From Streptomyces radicis (GTDB lineage Bacteria > Actinomycetota > Actinomycetes > Streptomycetales > Streptomycetaceae), in the NCBI RefSeq assembly GCF_003626575.1, contig NZ_RBDY01000004.1:248001-312000 (forward strand): a DNA stretch of 64,000 bases. The letters run 5' to 3'. The notes under the pieces are model-generated. The model worked only from the letters and a program-made list of their open reading frames with translations. It was not told the DNA's origin and ran no database searches. Of the stretch, positions 39,217 to 47,496 are shown piece by piece; positions within the stretch are counted from its first letter, which is position 1, and each line of letters opens with the position of its first letter. A program made the position numbers and the translations under genes.

Positions 39217-39693
39217 TCAGTCCAGCTCGGGGGCGGGGGGGATGGTGCCGTCGGCCTCGTAGCCCGTGAGCATGGCGATGCGGCGGCTGTGGCGCTCCTC
39301 GCCGGTGAACTCCGTTGCCAGGAACACCGCGACATACGACGTGGCCTCGTCGGTGGTGTGCATGCGGGCGCCGAGGCTCAGGAGGTTGGCGTCGTTGTGC
39401 AGGCGCGCGAGGCGGGCGGTCTCCTCGCTCCAGGCGAGCGCGCAGCGGGCTCCTGGCACCTTGTTGGCGGCGATGGCCTCGCCGTTGCCCGAGCCGCCGA
39501 TCACGATGCCGAGCGATCCGGGGTCGGCCACGGCGCGCTCGGCGGTGCGCAGGCAGTACGGGGGGTAGTCGTCGGCGGCGTCGTAGTGGTGGGGGCCGCA
39601 GTCGACCGGCTCGTGGCCATGGCCCTTCAGCCAGTCGGTCAGATGGCTCTTGAGTTCGTAACCGGCGTGGTCGGAGCCGAGGTAGACGCGCAT
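39217..39693 (-). CDS. rpiB: Ribose-5-phosphate isomerase B
   Basis: 158 aa, RpiB/LacAB fold with the start MRVYLGSDHAGYELK and the glycine loop IGGSGNGEAIAANK. It interconverts ribose 5-phosphate and ribulose 5-phosphate in the pentose phosphate pathway. It lies 83 bp after bioY and directly upstream of nei, likely as one transcript. Confidence 0.96.
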   Translation of the reverse strand: MRVYLGSDHAGYELKSHLTDWLKGHGHEPVDCGPHHYDAADDYPPYCLRTAERAVADPGSLGIVIGGSGNGEAIAANKVPGARCALAWSEETARLARLHNDANLLSLGARMHTTDEATSYVAVFLATEFTGEERHSRRIAMLTGYEADGTIPPAPELD

Positions 39694-39750
39694 GGGTCGA
39701 GTCTGGCACGGCCGGGGAGAGCGCCGTTCGGCGGTCTCCCCGACACGGTG

Positions 39751-39789
39751 TCAGCGCTCATCGTCAGCGCTCGTCGTCAGCGCTCGTCG
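39751..39789 (-). repeat. Three 13-bp tandem repeats carrying the bioY stop codon
   Basis: The unit TCAGCGCTCGTCG (plus strand) occurs at 39777-39789 and 39764-39776, with a one-base variant at 39751-39763. The TCA of the first unit is the bioY TGA. The period of 13 puts the later TGA copies in other frames. Confidence 0.92.
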
Positions 39790-40358
39790 TCGGGGCGGAC
39801 CAGGCGCCAGGCGAGCGGCAGGGCGCCCATCGCGAGGGCCGCCTTGAGCGCGTCGCCGATGAGGAACGGCGTCAGCCCCGCGTCGATCGCCTCGGCCGCC
39901 GACATGCCGGTGTCAAGGGCGAGATAGGGAACGCCGACGGCGTACGTGATCGCCATGCCGACCAGCATCGTGCCCGCGGTGCGCGCCACCGTGCGGTCGC
40001 CGCCGCGGCGGGCCAGGGCGCCGACGGCCGCGGCGGCGGCGGTCATGCCGATGATGTAGCCGAAGGACGGCATGGACCAGCCCGAGGCGCCTTCCGAGAA
40101 CCACGGCATGCCCGCCATCCCGACCAGCGCGTAGAGCAGGAGCGACGCGAAGGCGCGCCATGTGCCGAGCGAGGCGCCGATGAGCAGCGCGGCGAACGTC
40201 TGCCCGGTGACCGGGACCGGGCTGCCGGGCACCGGGACCGCGAGCTGCGCGGCGAGCCCGGTGAGCACGGCTCCCCCGACGACCAGCGCGGCGTCCCGCG
40301 CCCGCGCGCGGGGCAGGGTGGCGGCGGGCAGCAGATCGGCGAGAACGGCGGTGCTCAT
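39777..40358 (-). CDS. bioY: Biotin transporter substrate-binding protein BioY
   Basis: 193 aa, about six membrane helices. Family motifs VPVPGSPVPVTGQTFAAL and GYIIGM are present. It is the S component that captures biotin for an ECF transporter; no bioM or bioN gene lies nearby, so it works alone or with modules encoded elsewhere. ATG at 40358 with GAGGAG six bases upstream. Its last codons lie in a tandem repeat. Confidence 0.93.
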   Translation of the reverse strand: MSTAVLADLLPAATLPRARARDAALVVGGAVLTGLAAQLAVPVPGSPVPVTGQTFAALLIGASLGTWRAFASLLLYALVGMAGMPWFSEGASGWSMPSFGYIIGMTAAAAAVGALARRGGDRTVARTAGTMLVGMAITYAVGVPYLALDTGMSAAEAIDAGLTPFLIGDALKAALAMGALPLAWRLVRPDDER

Positions 40359-40404
40359 GGGCGGCTCCTCGGTGGAGTCGGGGACGTGAACGGGGCACCG
40401 GGGG

Positions 40405-40593
40405 GTGCCCACCGACGCTAGCCCAAGCCCCGTGCCCCGACGGGGTGATGTTGACGACACCGCGGAGGCCAGGTCCCGCGGCCGGAAGGTCGACTTCGTC
40501 GAGGCCATGTGGCGTGTGGTGAACTGGCAGGATGTCGCCGAGCGGTACACGGCGGCCAAGGAGCGGGCGAACGCCCTGCTGATCGCCCCCTGA
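40405..40593 (+). CDS. Possible small protein of unknown function
   Basis: Up to 62 aa from the GTG at 40405. The coding-like codon pattern is clear only from about 40450, where the frame gives [18 protein letters not shown]. The true start is unclear and there is no good ribosome site. It sits in the bioY upstream region and is followed by a strong terminator. No family recognised. It may be a short conserved protein or a gene remnant. Confidence 0.4.
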   Translation: MPTDASPSPVPRRGDVDDTAEARSRGRKVDFVEAMWRVVNWQDVAERYTAAKERANALLIAP

Positions 40594-40668
40594 AGGCCGC
40601 TCCATGACCCCCCGGCCGCCTGATCGTCTTCTCACCGCACCACCGGGCAGGCGGACGGACCGGGGGAA

Positions 40669-40701
40669 CGGCCCCCGCGCGGAGGCATCGCGCGGGGGCC
40701 G
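40669..40701. terminator. Strong hairpin between convergent transcripts
   Basis: CGGCCCCCGCGCG at 40669-40681 pairs perfectly with CGCGCGGGGGCCG at 40689-40701 around the loop GAGGCAT. It is 49 bp past the stop of the DsbA-like gene and can also end plus-strand transcription of the small ORF. Confidence 0.85.
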
Positions 40702-40750
40702 ATTCACGTGCGCCGCCTCAGGGGCTCACGGCCTCAGGGGCGCGCGGGCC

Positions 40751-41389
40751 TCAGTCGAACTGCGGGCCGACCGTCCTGGTGCGCTTGATCTCGTAGAAGC
40801 CGGGGATCGAGGCGACCAGGAGCGTGCCGTCCCACAGCTGCGCGGCCGCCTCGCCCTTGGGGGCCGGGGTGACGACGGGGCCGAAGAACGCGATCTGCTC
40901 GCCGTCCGCGCCGGGAACGGCGATCACGGGCGTGCCGACGTCCTGGCCGACCAGGTCGATGCCCTCCTTGTGCGACGCGCGCAGCTCCGCGTCATAGGCG
41001 TCCGAGTCCGCCGCGTCCGCGAGCTCGGCGGGCAGCCCGGCCTCTTCAAGGGCCTCGACGATCACCTCGCGCCCGAGCTTCCTGCCGCCGTTGTGCGCGC
41101 GGATGCCGAGCGCCGTGTAGAGCGGACCGAGCACGTCGTTGCCATGCGCCTGCTCCGCCGCGACGCACACGCGGACCGGACCCCACGCGTTGCGCATGGC
41201 CTCGCGGTACTCCTCGGGCACCTCGTCCATCCTCGGCTCGTTGAGCACCGCGAGGCTCATCACGTGCCAGCGCACCGTGACCGGGCGCACCTTCTCCACC
41301 TCGAGCATCCAGCGCGAGGTCATCCAGGCCCACGGACAGAGCGGGTCGAACCAGAAGTCGGCGGGCGTCTTCTCTGCGGTCTCCGGCAT
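40751..41389 (-). CDS. DsbA family protein, Rv2466c (mycothiol-dependent nitroreductase) type
   Basis: 212 aa from the ATG at 41389 with AAGGAGA upstream. A thioredoxin fold with a helical insert. The start DFWFDPLCPWAW, the RWHVMSLAVLNE strand and the C terminus KRTRTVGPQFD closely follow Mycobacterium Rv2466c. The active-site motif here is CPWA (residues 18-21) where Rv2466c has CPWC, so the resolving cysteine is replaced. It should still accept a mixed disulphide with mycothiol on Cys18. Divergent from pepN by 158 bp. Confidence 0.92.
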   Translation of the reverse strand: MPETAEKTPADFWFDPLCPWAWMTSRWMLEVEKVRPVTVRWHVMSLAVLNEPRMDEVPEEYREAMRNAWGPVRVCVAAEQAHGNDVLGPLYTALGIRAHNGGRKLGREVIVEALEEAGLPAELADAADSDAYDAELRASHKEGIDLVGQDVGTPVIAVPGADGEQIAFFGPVVTPAPKGEAAAQLWDGTLLVASIPGFYEIKRTRTVGPQFD

Positions 41390-41547
41390 GTCTCTTCTCT
41401 CCTTGTGCGAACGGCACGCCTGGCGCCGCTTCAACGCGTCGGCCCCCCGGCGCATTCCGCGATGCGCGGCGCAAGCGGGCCATGACATCCTGACTCGCGC
41501 CCACGGAGGGACAAGACGGACACCGCCACGGACGAAGGAGTGTCGCT

Positions 41548-44145
41548 GTGCCAGGAGAGAATCTCACCCGTGACGAGGCCCGCGAGCGGGCCAGGGTGCT
41601 GACCGTCCGCGGGTACGAGGTGGCACTCGACCTCAGGTCCGCGACCGGTCCGGGGCCCGCGCCCGGCGCCGGGCCGCGAACGTTCCGCTCGACGACCACG
41701 ATCCGCTTCGCGTGCGCCGAGCCGGGCACCACGACGTTCGCCGACCTGCTGGCGCCGCACGTGCACTCGGTGACGCTCAACGGCGCGTCGCTGCCGGTGG
41801 ACCGCGTCTTCGACGGCACGCGCGTGCTGCTCGCCGACCTCGCGGCGGAGAACGAGCTGACCGTGGACGCCGCGTGCGCGTACAGCCGCACCGGCGAGGG
41901 AATGCACCACTTCGCCGACCCCGAGGACGGCGAGGTCTACCTCTACACCCAGTACGAGCCCGCGGACGCGCGCCGGGTCTTCACCACGTTCGAACAGCCG
42001 GACCTGAAGGCCCCTTTCACCTTCCGGGTCACCGCGCCCGAGGCGTGGACCGTGCTGAGCAACGGCGCGGAGACCGGGCGCGAGCCGCTGGGCAACGGCG
42101 CGGCGACGTGGACGTTCGCCCCCACGCTGCCCATCTCGACCTACATCACCGCGGTGGTCGCGGGCCCCTACCACCACGCGCGCGACCACTACCGGCGCGA
42201 GCTGCCCGACGGGACCGCGCTGGAGGTCCCGCTGGGCGCGCTCTGCCGCAAGGGCCTGGCCAGGCACTTCGACGCGGACGAGATCTTCCTGCTGACCAAG
42301 CAGGGGCTCGACTTCTTCCACGACCACTTCGGCTACCCGTACCCGTTCGGCACGTACGACCAGGCGTTCGTGCCCGAGTACAACCTGGGCGCGATGGAGA
42401 ATCCGGGGCTTGTGACGTTCCGCGAGGAGTACGTCTTCCGCGGGCGCACGACGCGGGCCGCGTACCAGGGGCGGGCGAACACGCTGCTGCACGAGATGGC
42501 GCACATGTGGTTCGGCGACCTGGTGACCATGGAGTGGTGGGACGACCTGTGGCTCAAGGAGTCGTTCGCGGACTTCATGGGCGCGTTCTCGCTCGTGGAG
42601 GCGACGCGTTTCGACGAGGGGTGGATCGCGTTCGCCAACCGCCGCAAGGCGTGGGCGTACCGGGCCGACCAGCTGTCGTCGACGCACCCGATCACGGCGG
42701 ACATCCGCGACCTCCAGGACGCCAAGCTCAACTTCGACGGCATCACCTACGCCAAGGGCGCCTCGGTGCTCAAGCAGCTCGTGGCGTATGTGGGGCGCGA
42801 GGCGTTTCTCGAGGGCGCGCGGCGTTACTTCAAGCGCCACGCGTACGGCAACACGCGCCTCGACGACCTCCTCGCCGTGCTCGCCGAGGTCTCGGGGCGT
42901 GACATGGGCGAGTGGGCCAAGGCATGGCTCCAGACCGCGGGCGTCAACACCCTGACGCCAGCGGCCACTTATGCCGCGGACGGGCGGATCGCCGAGCTGA
43001 CGGTCTTCCAGGAGGCCGCCCAGGACAGCCACCCGACGCTGCGCCCGCACCGCGTCGCGGTGGGCCTCTACCGGCGCGAGGAGCCGGGAGGCCCCGTGGT
43101 GCGCTACGCGCGTGCGGAGGTGGATGTGACGGGCCCGAGCGCGACCGTGCCGGAGCTCGCGGGATATGAGGCGCCGCTGTTCATCCTGGTCAACGACGAG
43201 GACCTGACGTACTGCAAGGCGCGGTTCGACGAGACGTCGCTCGCCGGGCTGCGCGAGGGGCTCGGGGATGTCGCCGACCCGCTGGCGCGGGCGCTGTGCT
43301 GGTCGGCGCTGTGGAACCTGACGCGCGACGGGCTGCTGCCCGCGCGCGAGTTCCTCGACCTGGTGGGGCGGTTCGCGGGCGCCGAGGACCAGGTCGGGGT
43401 GCTCCAGATGGTGCACAGCTGGGCGCGCGTGGCGCTCCTGCACTACAGCGCGCCGGAGCGCGGGGACGCGGCGGGCGCCGCGCTGGCGCGCACGGCGCTC
43501 GGCGAGCTGCGGCGCGCCGCCCCCGGCAGCGACCTCCAACTGGCGTGGGCCCGCTTCTTCGCGGGCTGCGCCGCGTCGGACGCGGACTTCCAACTGCTCG
43601 CCGGGCTGCTCGCGGGCAGCGCGAGGATCGACGGGCTCGACGTGGACCAGGAGCTGCGCTGGACGTTCCTGCTGCCGATGGCGGCGCACGGCCACGCGGG
43701 CGAGGCGGAGATCGAGGCCGAGCTGGCGCGCGACGACACGGCGTCGGGCCACCGGCACCGGACGCGTTGCCTGGCGGCGCGGCCCTCGGCCGAGATCAAG
43801 GAGCGCGCGTGGGCGGAGGTCGTGGAGGCGGACCGGCTGTCCAACGCGCTGGTGGAGGCCACGATCGACGGCTTCGCGCAGGCGAGCCAGCGGGACCTGC
43901 TCGCGCCTTACGCGCCACGGTACTTCGACGCGCTGACGCGCGTGTGGTCGGAGCGGACGATCGAGATCGCGATGTCGATCGTGTCGGGGCTCTACCCGTC
44001 GCTCGGCGACCCCGAGCCCGTGCTCGACGCGACCGACGCGTGGCTCGCGGCCCACGGGGACGCGCCGCCCGCGCTGCGGCGCCTCGTCGCGGAGGCCCGC
44101 GACGACACGGCCCGCGCCCTGGCGGCGCGGCACCGGGATATCTGA
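41548..44145 (+). CDS. pepN: Aminopeptidase N (M1 family)
   Basis: 865 aa from the GTG at 41548, with GAAGGAG seven bases upstream. The exopeptidase motif GAMEN precedes the zinc site HEMAH (315-319) with the third ligand Glu338 in LKESFADF. The ERAP1-like C-terminal helical domain spans about 520-860. It removes N-terminal residues from peptides in the cytosol. A second, diverged pepN copy starts at 63888, and the DNA between the two is accessory in character. Confidence 0.97.
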   Translation: MPGENLTRDEARERARVLTVRGYEVALDLRSATGPGPAPGAGPRTFRSTTTIRFACAEPGTTTFADLLAPHVHSVTLNGASLPVDRVFDGTRVLLADLAAENELTVDAACAYSRTGEGMHHFADPEDGEVYLYTQYEPADARRVFTTFEQPDLKAPFTFRVTAPEAWTVLSNGAETGREPLGNGAATWTFAPTLPISTYITAVVAGPYHHARDHYRRELPDGTALEVPLGALCRKGLARHFDADEIFLLTKQGLDFFHDHFGYPYPFGTYDQAFVPEYNLGAMENPGLVTFREEYVFRGRTTRAAYQGRANTLLHEMAHMWFGDLVTMEWWDDLWLKESFADFMGAFSLVEATRFDEGWIAFANRRKAWAYRADQLSSTHPITADIRDLQDAKLNFDGITYAKGASVLKQLVAYVGREAFLEGARRYFKRHAYGNTRLDDLLAVLAEVSGRDMGEWAKAWLQTAGVNTLTPAATYAADGRIAELTVFQEAAQDSHPTLRPHRVAVGLYRREEPGGPVVRYARAEVDVTGPSATVPELAGYEAPLFILVNDEDLTYCKARFDETSLAGLREGLGDVADPLARALCWSALWNLTRDGLLPAREFLDLVGRFAGAEDQVGVLQMVHSWARVALLHYSAPERGDAAGAALARTALGELRRAAPGSDLQLAWARFFAGCAASDADFQLLAGLLAGSARIDGLDVDQELRWTFLLPMAAHGHAGEAEIEAELARDDTASGHRHRTRCLAARPSAEIKERAWAEVVEADRLSNALVEATIDGFAQASQRDLLAPYAPRYFDALTRVWSERTIEIAMSIVSGLYPSLGDPEPVLDATDAWLAAHGDAPPALRRLVAEARDDTARALAARHRDI

Positions 44146-44151
44146 CCTCGG

Positions 44152-44166
44152 GTCCCGTGGCGGGAC
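44152..44166 (+). terminator. Short hairpin after pepN
   Basis: GTCCCG-TGG-CGGGAC, six bases past the pepN stop. Weak, but the only hairpin seen in the gap before the convergent methyltransferase gene. Confidence 0.3.
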
Positions 44167-44324
44167 GTGTGAGGCCGGAACGCGGCGGCGAGGACGGCGA
44201 CGGCCTCCCAGCAGGTGCGACGGTCAGCGCGGTGAGGTGGCTGATGCGTTCGTCCAGCGGTAACGCGGGCCTCTTGGGGCGGCGGACCAGCGGGATGCGG
44301 CTGGCTGTCGCGGGGATCATCGGG

Positions 44325-46379
44325 TCATCCCTTGCGCGGCCAGTCGACGACGAGGCGGCTGTAGGTCTTGTCGATGACGAAGCGCGGTTCGGCGGCGGTC
44401 AGTTGGTCGCGGGCGTCGCCGACGGCCATGCGGAAGGTGGGCGGCGGCCCGTCGTTGCCCCAGCCGCGGTCCCACTCGGTGATCTCGGTGGCGACCTGGT
44501 CGGCGAGCTCGGTGGCGCGCGGGCCGTGGCTGATGACGCCGATCTGTCCGTACCAGCCCTGCTCGTCCTCGCCGTTGCGCAGGGTCAGGTAGGCCAGAGT
44601 GTCGCCGTCGAGCGCGGCCATGGAGCCCCAGGGGAAGTGCGGGGTGAAGCCGGGGCGTTGGCCGGGCATGCGGGAGAGGCCGCCTGGAAGCACGGACGCC
44701 AGGTACAGGTACAGCCACTCGAAGGGGGCGCCCTTGCGGAACTTCACGTCGGTGTAGGCGGTGACCTGCTCCTGGTCCAGGACGGTGCGGATCGCATCGC
44801 GGTCCACGTGCTGCTCGCTGAAGGTCTCCAGGCGGACGTTGCCCTCACCTTCCATGGGGACGAGGGTGTAGATGTCGTCGCAGGCGCCCTTGCGCAGGGG
44901 CACGAACGTGGCCATCTCGCAGGAGACGGTCCTCCAGGTGTCGCCGTCGCGCTCGAAGGCGAAGGACCGCGAGATGCTGCCACGAATCCTCATGGGAAGG
45001 ATCAGGCGCCCGCCGGGGGCGAGCTGGTCGAGGAGCCGTACCGGTACGTCGCCGGCGCCGACGGTGAACTGGATGCGGTCGAAGGGGGCTTCCTGGGGGA
45101 GGCCGACGGCGCCATCGGCCAGTACGGCGGTCACGTTCGAGGCCCCGGCGTGTGCGAGGTTCTCACTCGCGCGGTCGACGAGGTCCTCATCGACGTCCAC
45201 GGTCCACACGTGGCCGCCGGGCGCAACCAGCCGACCGAGGAGTGCCGCGTTGTAGCCGGTGGCGGCCCCGGCCTCCAGAATCTTGTGGCCCGGCTCGGCG
45301 CCCAGCTGCTCCAGCTGGGTGGCGACAATCTGCGGCGCGGAGATACAGGAGATCATCTCGCCGTCCTCGTCGTGCTTGATGGGCACGGCGTCCTCGGCGT
45401 ACGCCTTCTTGAGGTCGACGCCGGGGAGGAACCGGTGGCGCTCGGTGTCCCGGAAGGCGGCGGTGACCTCGGGGGTGCGCAGGTGTCCCCTGCCGGTGAG
45501 GCGGGTCACAAGCGCTTCGCGCAGGTCAGCGGGGTCGGCGGCGGTGTTCAGGGTCGTCTCCGTCCAGGTGGCGCCAGGCGTTTCGGGGGAGGTCTCGGGG
45601 ATGGACACGTCGGCTTCCTCTCTGTCGGCGAAAGCGACGTGGCGGCCGAGCCACGCGGTTGCGGCCTGCTCGGCGACAGGTACTCCGGCGCGGTTGAGAG
45701 CGAAGATCGCGTGGTGGGCGAGGACCGCGCGCAGGCCCCGCGTCAGCCGCCCGTCGGCGGACAGCCGCCTCAGTCGATGGCCAGCGCTTTCGAACGCTGC
45801 GACGCGTGCGGCCCAGCCGGGCTCGGCGTCCGTCCGCCGGGCGGCGTCGGTGTTCGTCAGGCGCCGCATGGCGGCGATGGCCCTCTCGCGCGCAGGGCCG
45901 GTGGGCGGGGTGACGGGCGGGCGCAGGGCGCCGAGCTTCGCCCAGACATCGCCGGTCTCGAACCGATCCAGGCCGACCGCCCGGATCATGGAGGACAGCA
46001 GCAGGACACAGCGTTCTCTGGCACCTGGGCTGCCGGTCTCAGCCAGGGCGGAAGAGCTGTCCGCGCAAAACACCTCGTGCGCGACGTCCATACCTTCGGG
46101 GCCGCCGAAGGCGTCGGTCTCCGGCTCGTAGACGCCGCCGACCCAGCCGCTGGCCAACTGCGCGGCGACAAGGCCGTCCAGCAGATCGGCAACGGAGCGC
46201 TGGGTGCGCAGGCGCAGCCCACCGTCCTTGCGCAGAAAGTGGAAGCGCTGGTCGTGCAGCTCGGAGGACAACACCTGGGCGACTTCCGGGCTCACCCCGG
46301 CACCACCTCGGAACGCGATGGTGGCGTGCCACCAGTCCGCCTCTGTGGTGATCGGGACGTTCTCGTCGTCGACGTCCAT
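44325..46379 (-). CDS. FxLD-system methyltransferase: thiopeptide/lantibiotic elimination-like domain fused to a PIMT-like methyltransferase
   Basis: 684 aa. Residues about 14-290 resemble the SpaB_C/thiopeptide-type domain (WWHATIAFR, LHDQRFHFLRKDGGLRLR, GVYEPETDAFGGPEGM), the half of class I LanB that eliminates glutamate. Residues about 310-550 resemble protein-L-isoaspartate methyltransferase (AYAEDAVPIK, ISCISAPQIVATQLEQL, and the SAM loop LEAGAATGYNAALL). The remaining C-terminal part is unassigned. Methylation of an Asp would lead through a succinimide to isoaspartate, as shown for OlvSA in a class I lanthipeptide. It is the last gene of the FxLD operon, 43 bp after the cyclase. ATG at 46379. 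Confidence 0.88.
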   Translation of the reverse strand: MDVDDENVPITTEADWWHATIAFRGGAGVSPEVAQVLSSELHDQRFHFLRKDGGLRLRTQRSVADLLDGLVAAQLASGWVGGVYEPETDAFGGPEGMDVAHEVFCADSSSALAETGSPGARERCVLLLSSMIRAVGLDRFETGDVWAKLGALRPPVTPPTGPARERAIAAMRRLTNTDAARRTDAEPGWAARVAAFESAGHRLRRLSADGRLTRGLRAVLAHHAIFALNRAGVPVAEQAATAWLGRHVAFADREEADVSIPETSPETPGATWTETTLNTAADPADLREALVTRLTGRGHLRTPEVTAAFRDTERHRFLPGVDLKKAYAEDAVPIKHDEDGEMISCISAPQIVATQLEQLGAEPGHKILEAGAATGYNAALLGRLVAPGGHVWTVDVDEDLVDRASENLAHAGASNVTAVLADGAVGLPQEAPFDRIQFTVGAGDVPVRLLDQLAPGGRLILPMRIRGSISRSFAFERDGDTWRTVSCEMATFVPLRKGACDDIYTLVPMEGEGNVRLETFSEQHVDRDAIRTVLDQEQVTAYTDVKFRKGAPFEWLYLYLASVLPGGLSRMPGQRPGFTPHFPWGSMAALDGDTLAYLTLRNGEDEQGWYGQIGVISHGPRATELADQVATEITEWDRGWGNDGPPPTFRMAVGDARDQLTAAEPRFVIDKTYSRLVVDWPRKG

Positions 46380-46422
46380 CGTCGTGGGTGCTCCTTGTCG
46401 GTGGGGCTCGGCCCGTGGGTGG

Positions 46423-47496
46423 TCAGGTGATCAGCAGGGCTCTGGTCCAGCCGGTGGCGTCCGTGCCGTCCAGCGCCAGGCGGGCACCGGCGCGGCCTTC
46501 CATGAACCCCGGCTTGGACAGCCGGTCCAGGTCAGCGGCCAGGCGCTCGGTCAGGTCTCCGATCGGCGTTACGAACCGGTCTGGCGTGGGGCTGTCGGCG
46601 GCGACGGCGCGGGCGACGGTCAGCAGGCCGGTCCAGCCGTGGCACAGCGAGGCGTCGGTGACGAGGGCGAGGAGGGCCGGATCGGCCAGCGTGCTGGCGA
46701 CGGTGTCCTCCGCCGCGAGTCGGCGGGCCGGGTCGTTCAGGGCGATCCCGGCCAGTTGCTGGGCGCGGGCAATCCCGATCCGGCCGTAGCACCAGGACGG
46801 GCGGGCGGGTTCCGGCACGTGCGTTGCCTCAGCTGACAGCTGGTGGTGGGTGATCCAGTAGCAGCAGCCGTACGCGTCCAGCCAGCGCGCGAACACCTCG
46901 ATCGCGTCGTGCTGCCCCGGTACCTGGACATCGTGCTGGACGGCGAGGGACAGCATGGCCAAGGGGCCCGTGATGCCGTGCGCGACACCGTTGTTGCCGT
47001 GTCCGCCGTCCATCTCCTCGTCGGCGGGCCCGGCCTGTGACCACCACCCCGGCAGCTCCTGGCCCCCGATACGGACCGGCCGAGCCAGCGAGACCAGGTA
47101 GGCCAGCACATCCTTCAGCAGCGGCGAGGCAGGGCCGCGGGTCAGCAGCAGCGCACCCAGCCCGGTCAGGCCCCGGATGAGGTCGAACTCCGCGAGATGC
47201 GGCAGTGCCCCGGCGGCCTGCCGCCGACGGGCTGCGGCCAGCCGGGCAGCCACGACCCGGTCGACCGCGTCGCGGACGTCATGGCGGACGTGCCCGGCAC
47301 GGCTGAGCACGAACTCCAGCGCCGGGGCGCCGTGGAACAACGACGCGTTGCCCCCGGCACTGACGCCGCCCGCCACCGCGCGGGTCAGGCTGCTACGCGC
47401 GACGGCGAGGTCACCGCGCTCGATGTGCAGCAGCGCCACGCCGAGGGTGCCCTCGGACAGATCCTGCGTCCTGGGCACGGTGATCGGCGCCGTCAT
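46423..47496 (-). CDS. LanC-like lanthionine synthetase (cyclase)
   Basis: 357 aa. It has the LanC barrel motifs GVAHGITGPLAML, the zinc ligands Cys236 (SWCYGRIG) and Cys285-His286 (LCHGWTG), and a central GWWSQAG. It should add cysteine thiols to dehydroalanine or dehydrobutyrine to close lanthionine rings. The ATG at 47496 overlaps the dehydratase stop as ATGA, so both are made together. All three zinc ligands are present. Confidence 0.93.
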   Translation of the reverse strand: MTAPITVPRTQDLSEGTLGVALLHIERGDLAVARSSLTRAVAGGVSAGGNASLFHGAPALEFVLSRAGHVRHDVRDAVDRVVAARLAAARRRQAAGALPHLAEFDLIRGLTGLGALLLTRGPASPLLKDVLAYLVSLARPVRIGGQELPGWWSQAGPADEEMDGGHGNNGVAHGITGPLAMLSLAVQHDVQVPGQHDAIEVFARWLDAYGCCYWITHHQLSAEATHVPEPARPSWCYGRIGIARAQQLAGIALNDPARRLAAEDTVASTLADPALLALVTDASLCHGWTGLLTVARAVAADSPTPDRFVTPIGDLTERLAADLDRLSKPGFMEGRAGARLALDGTDATGWTRALLIT

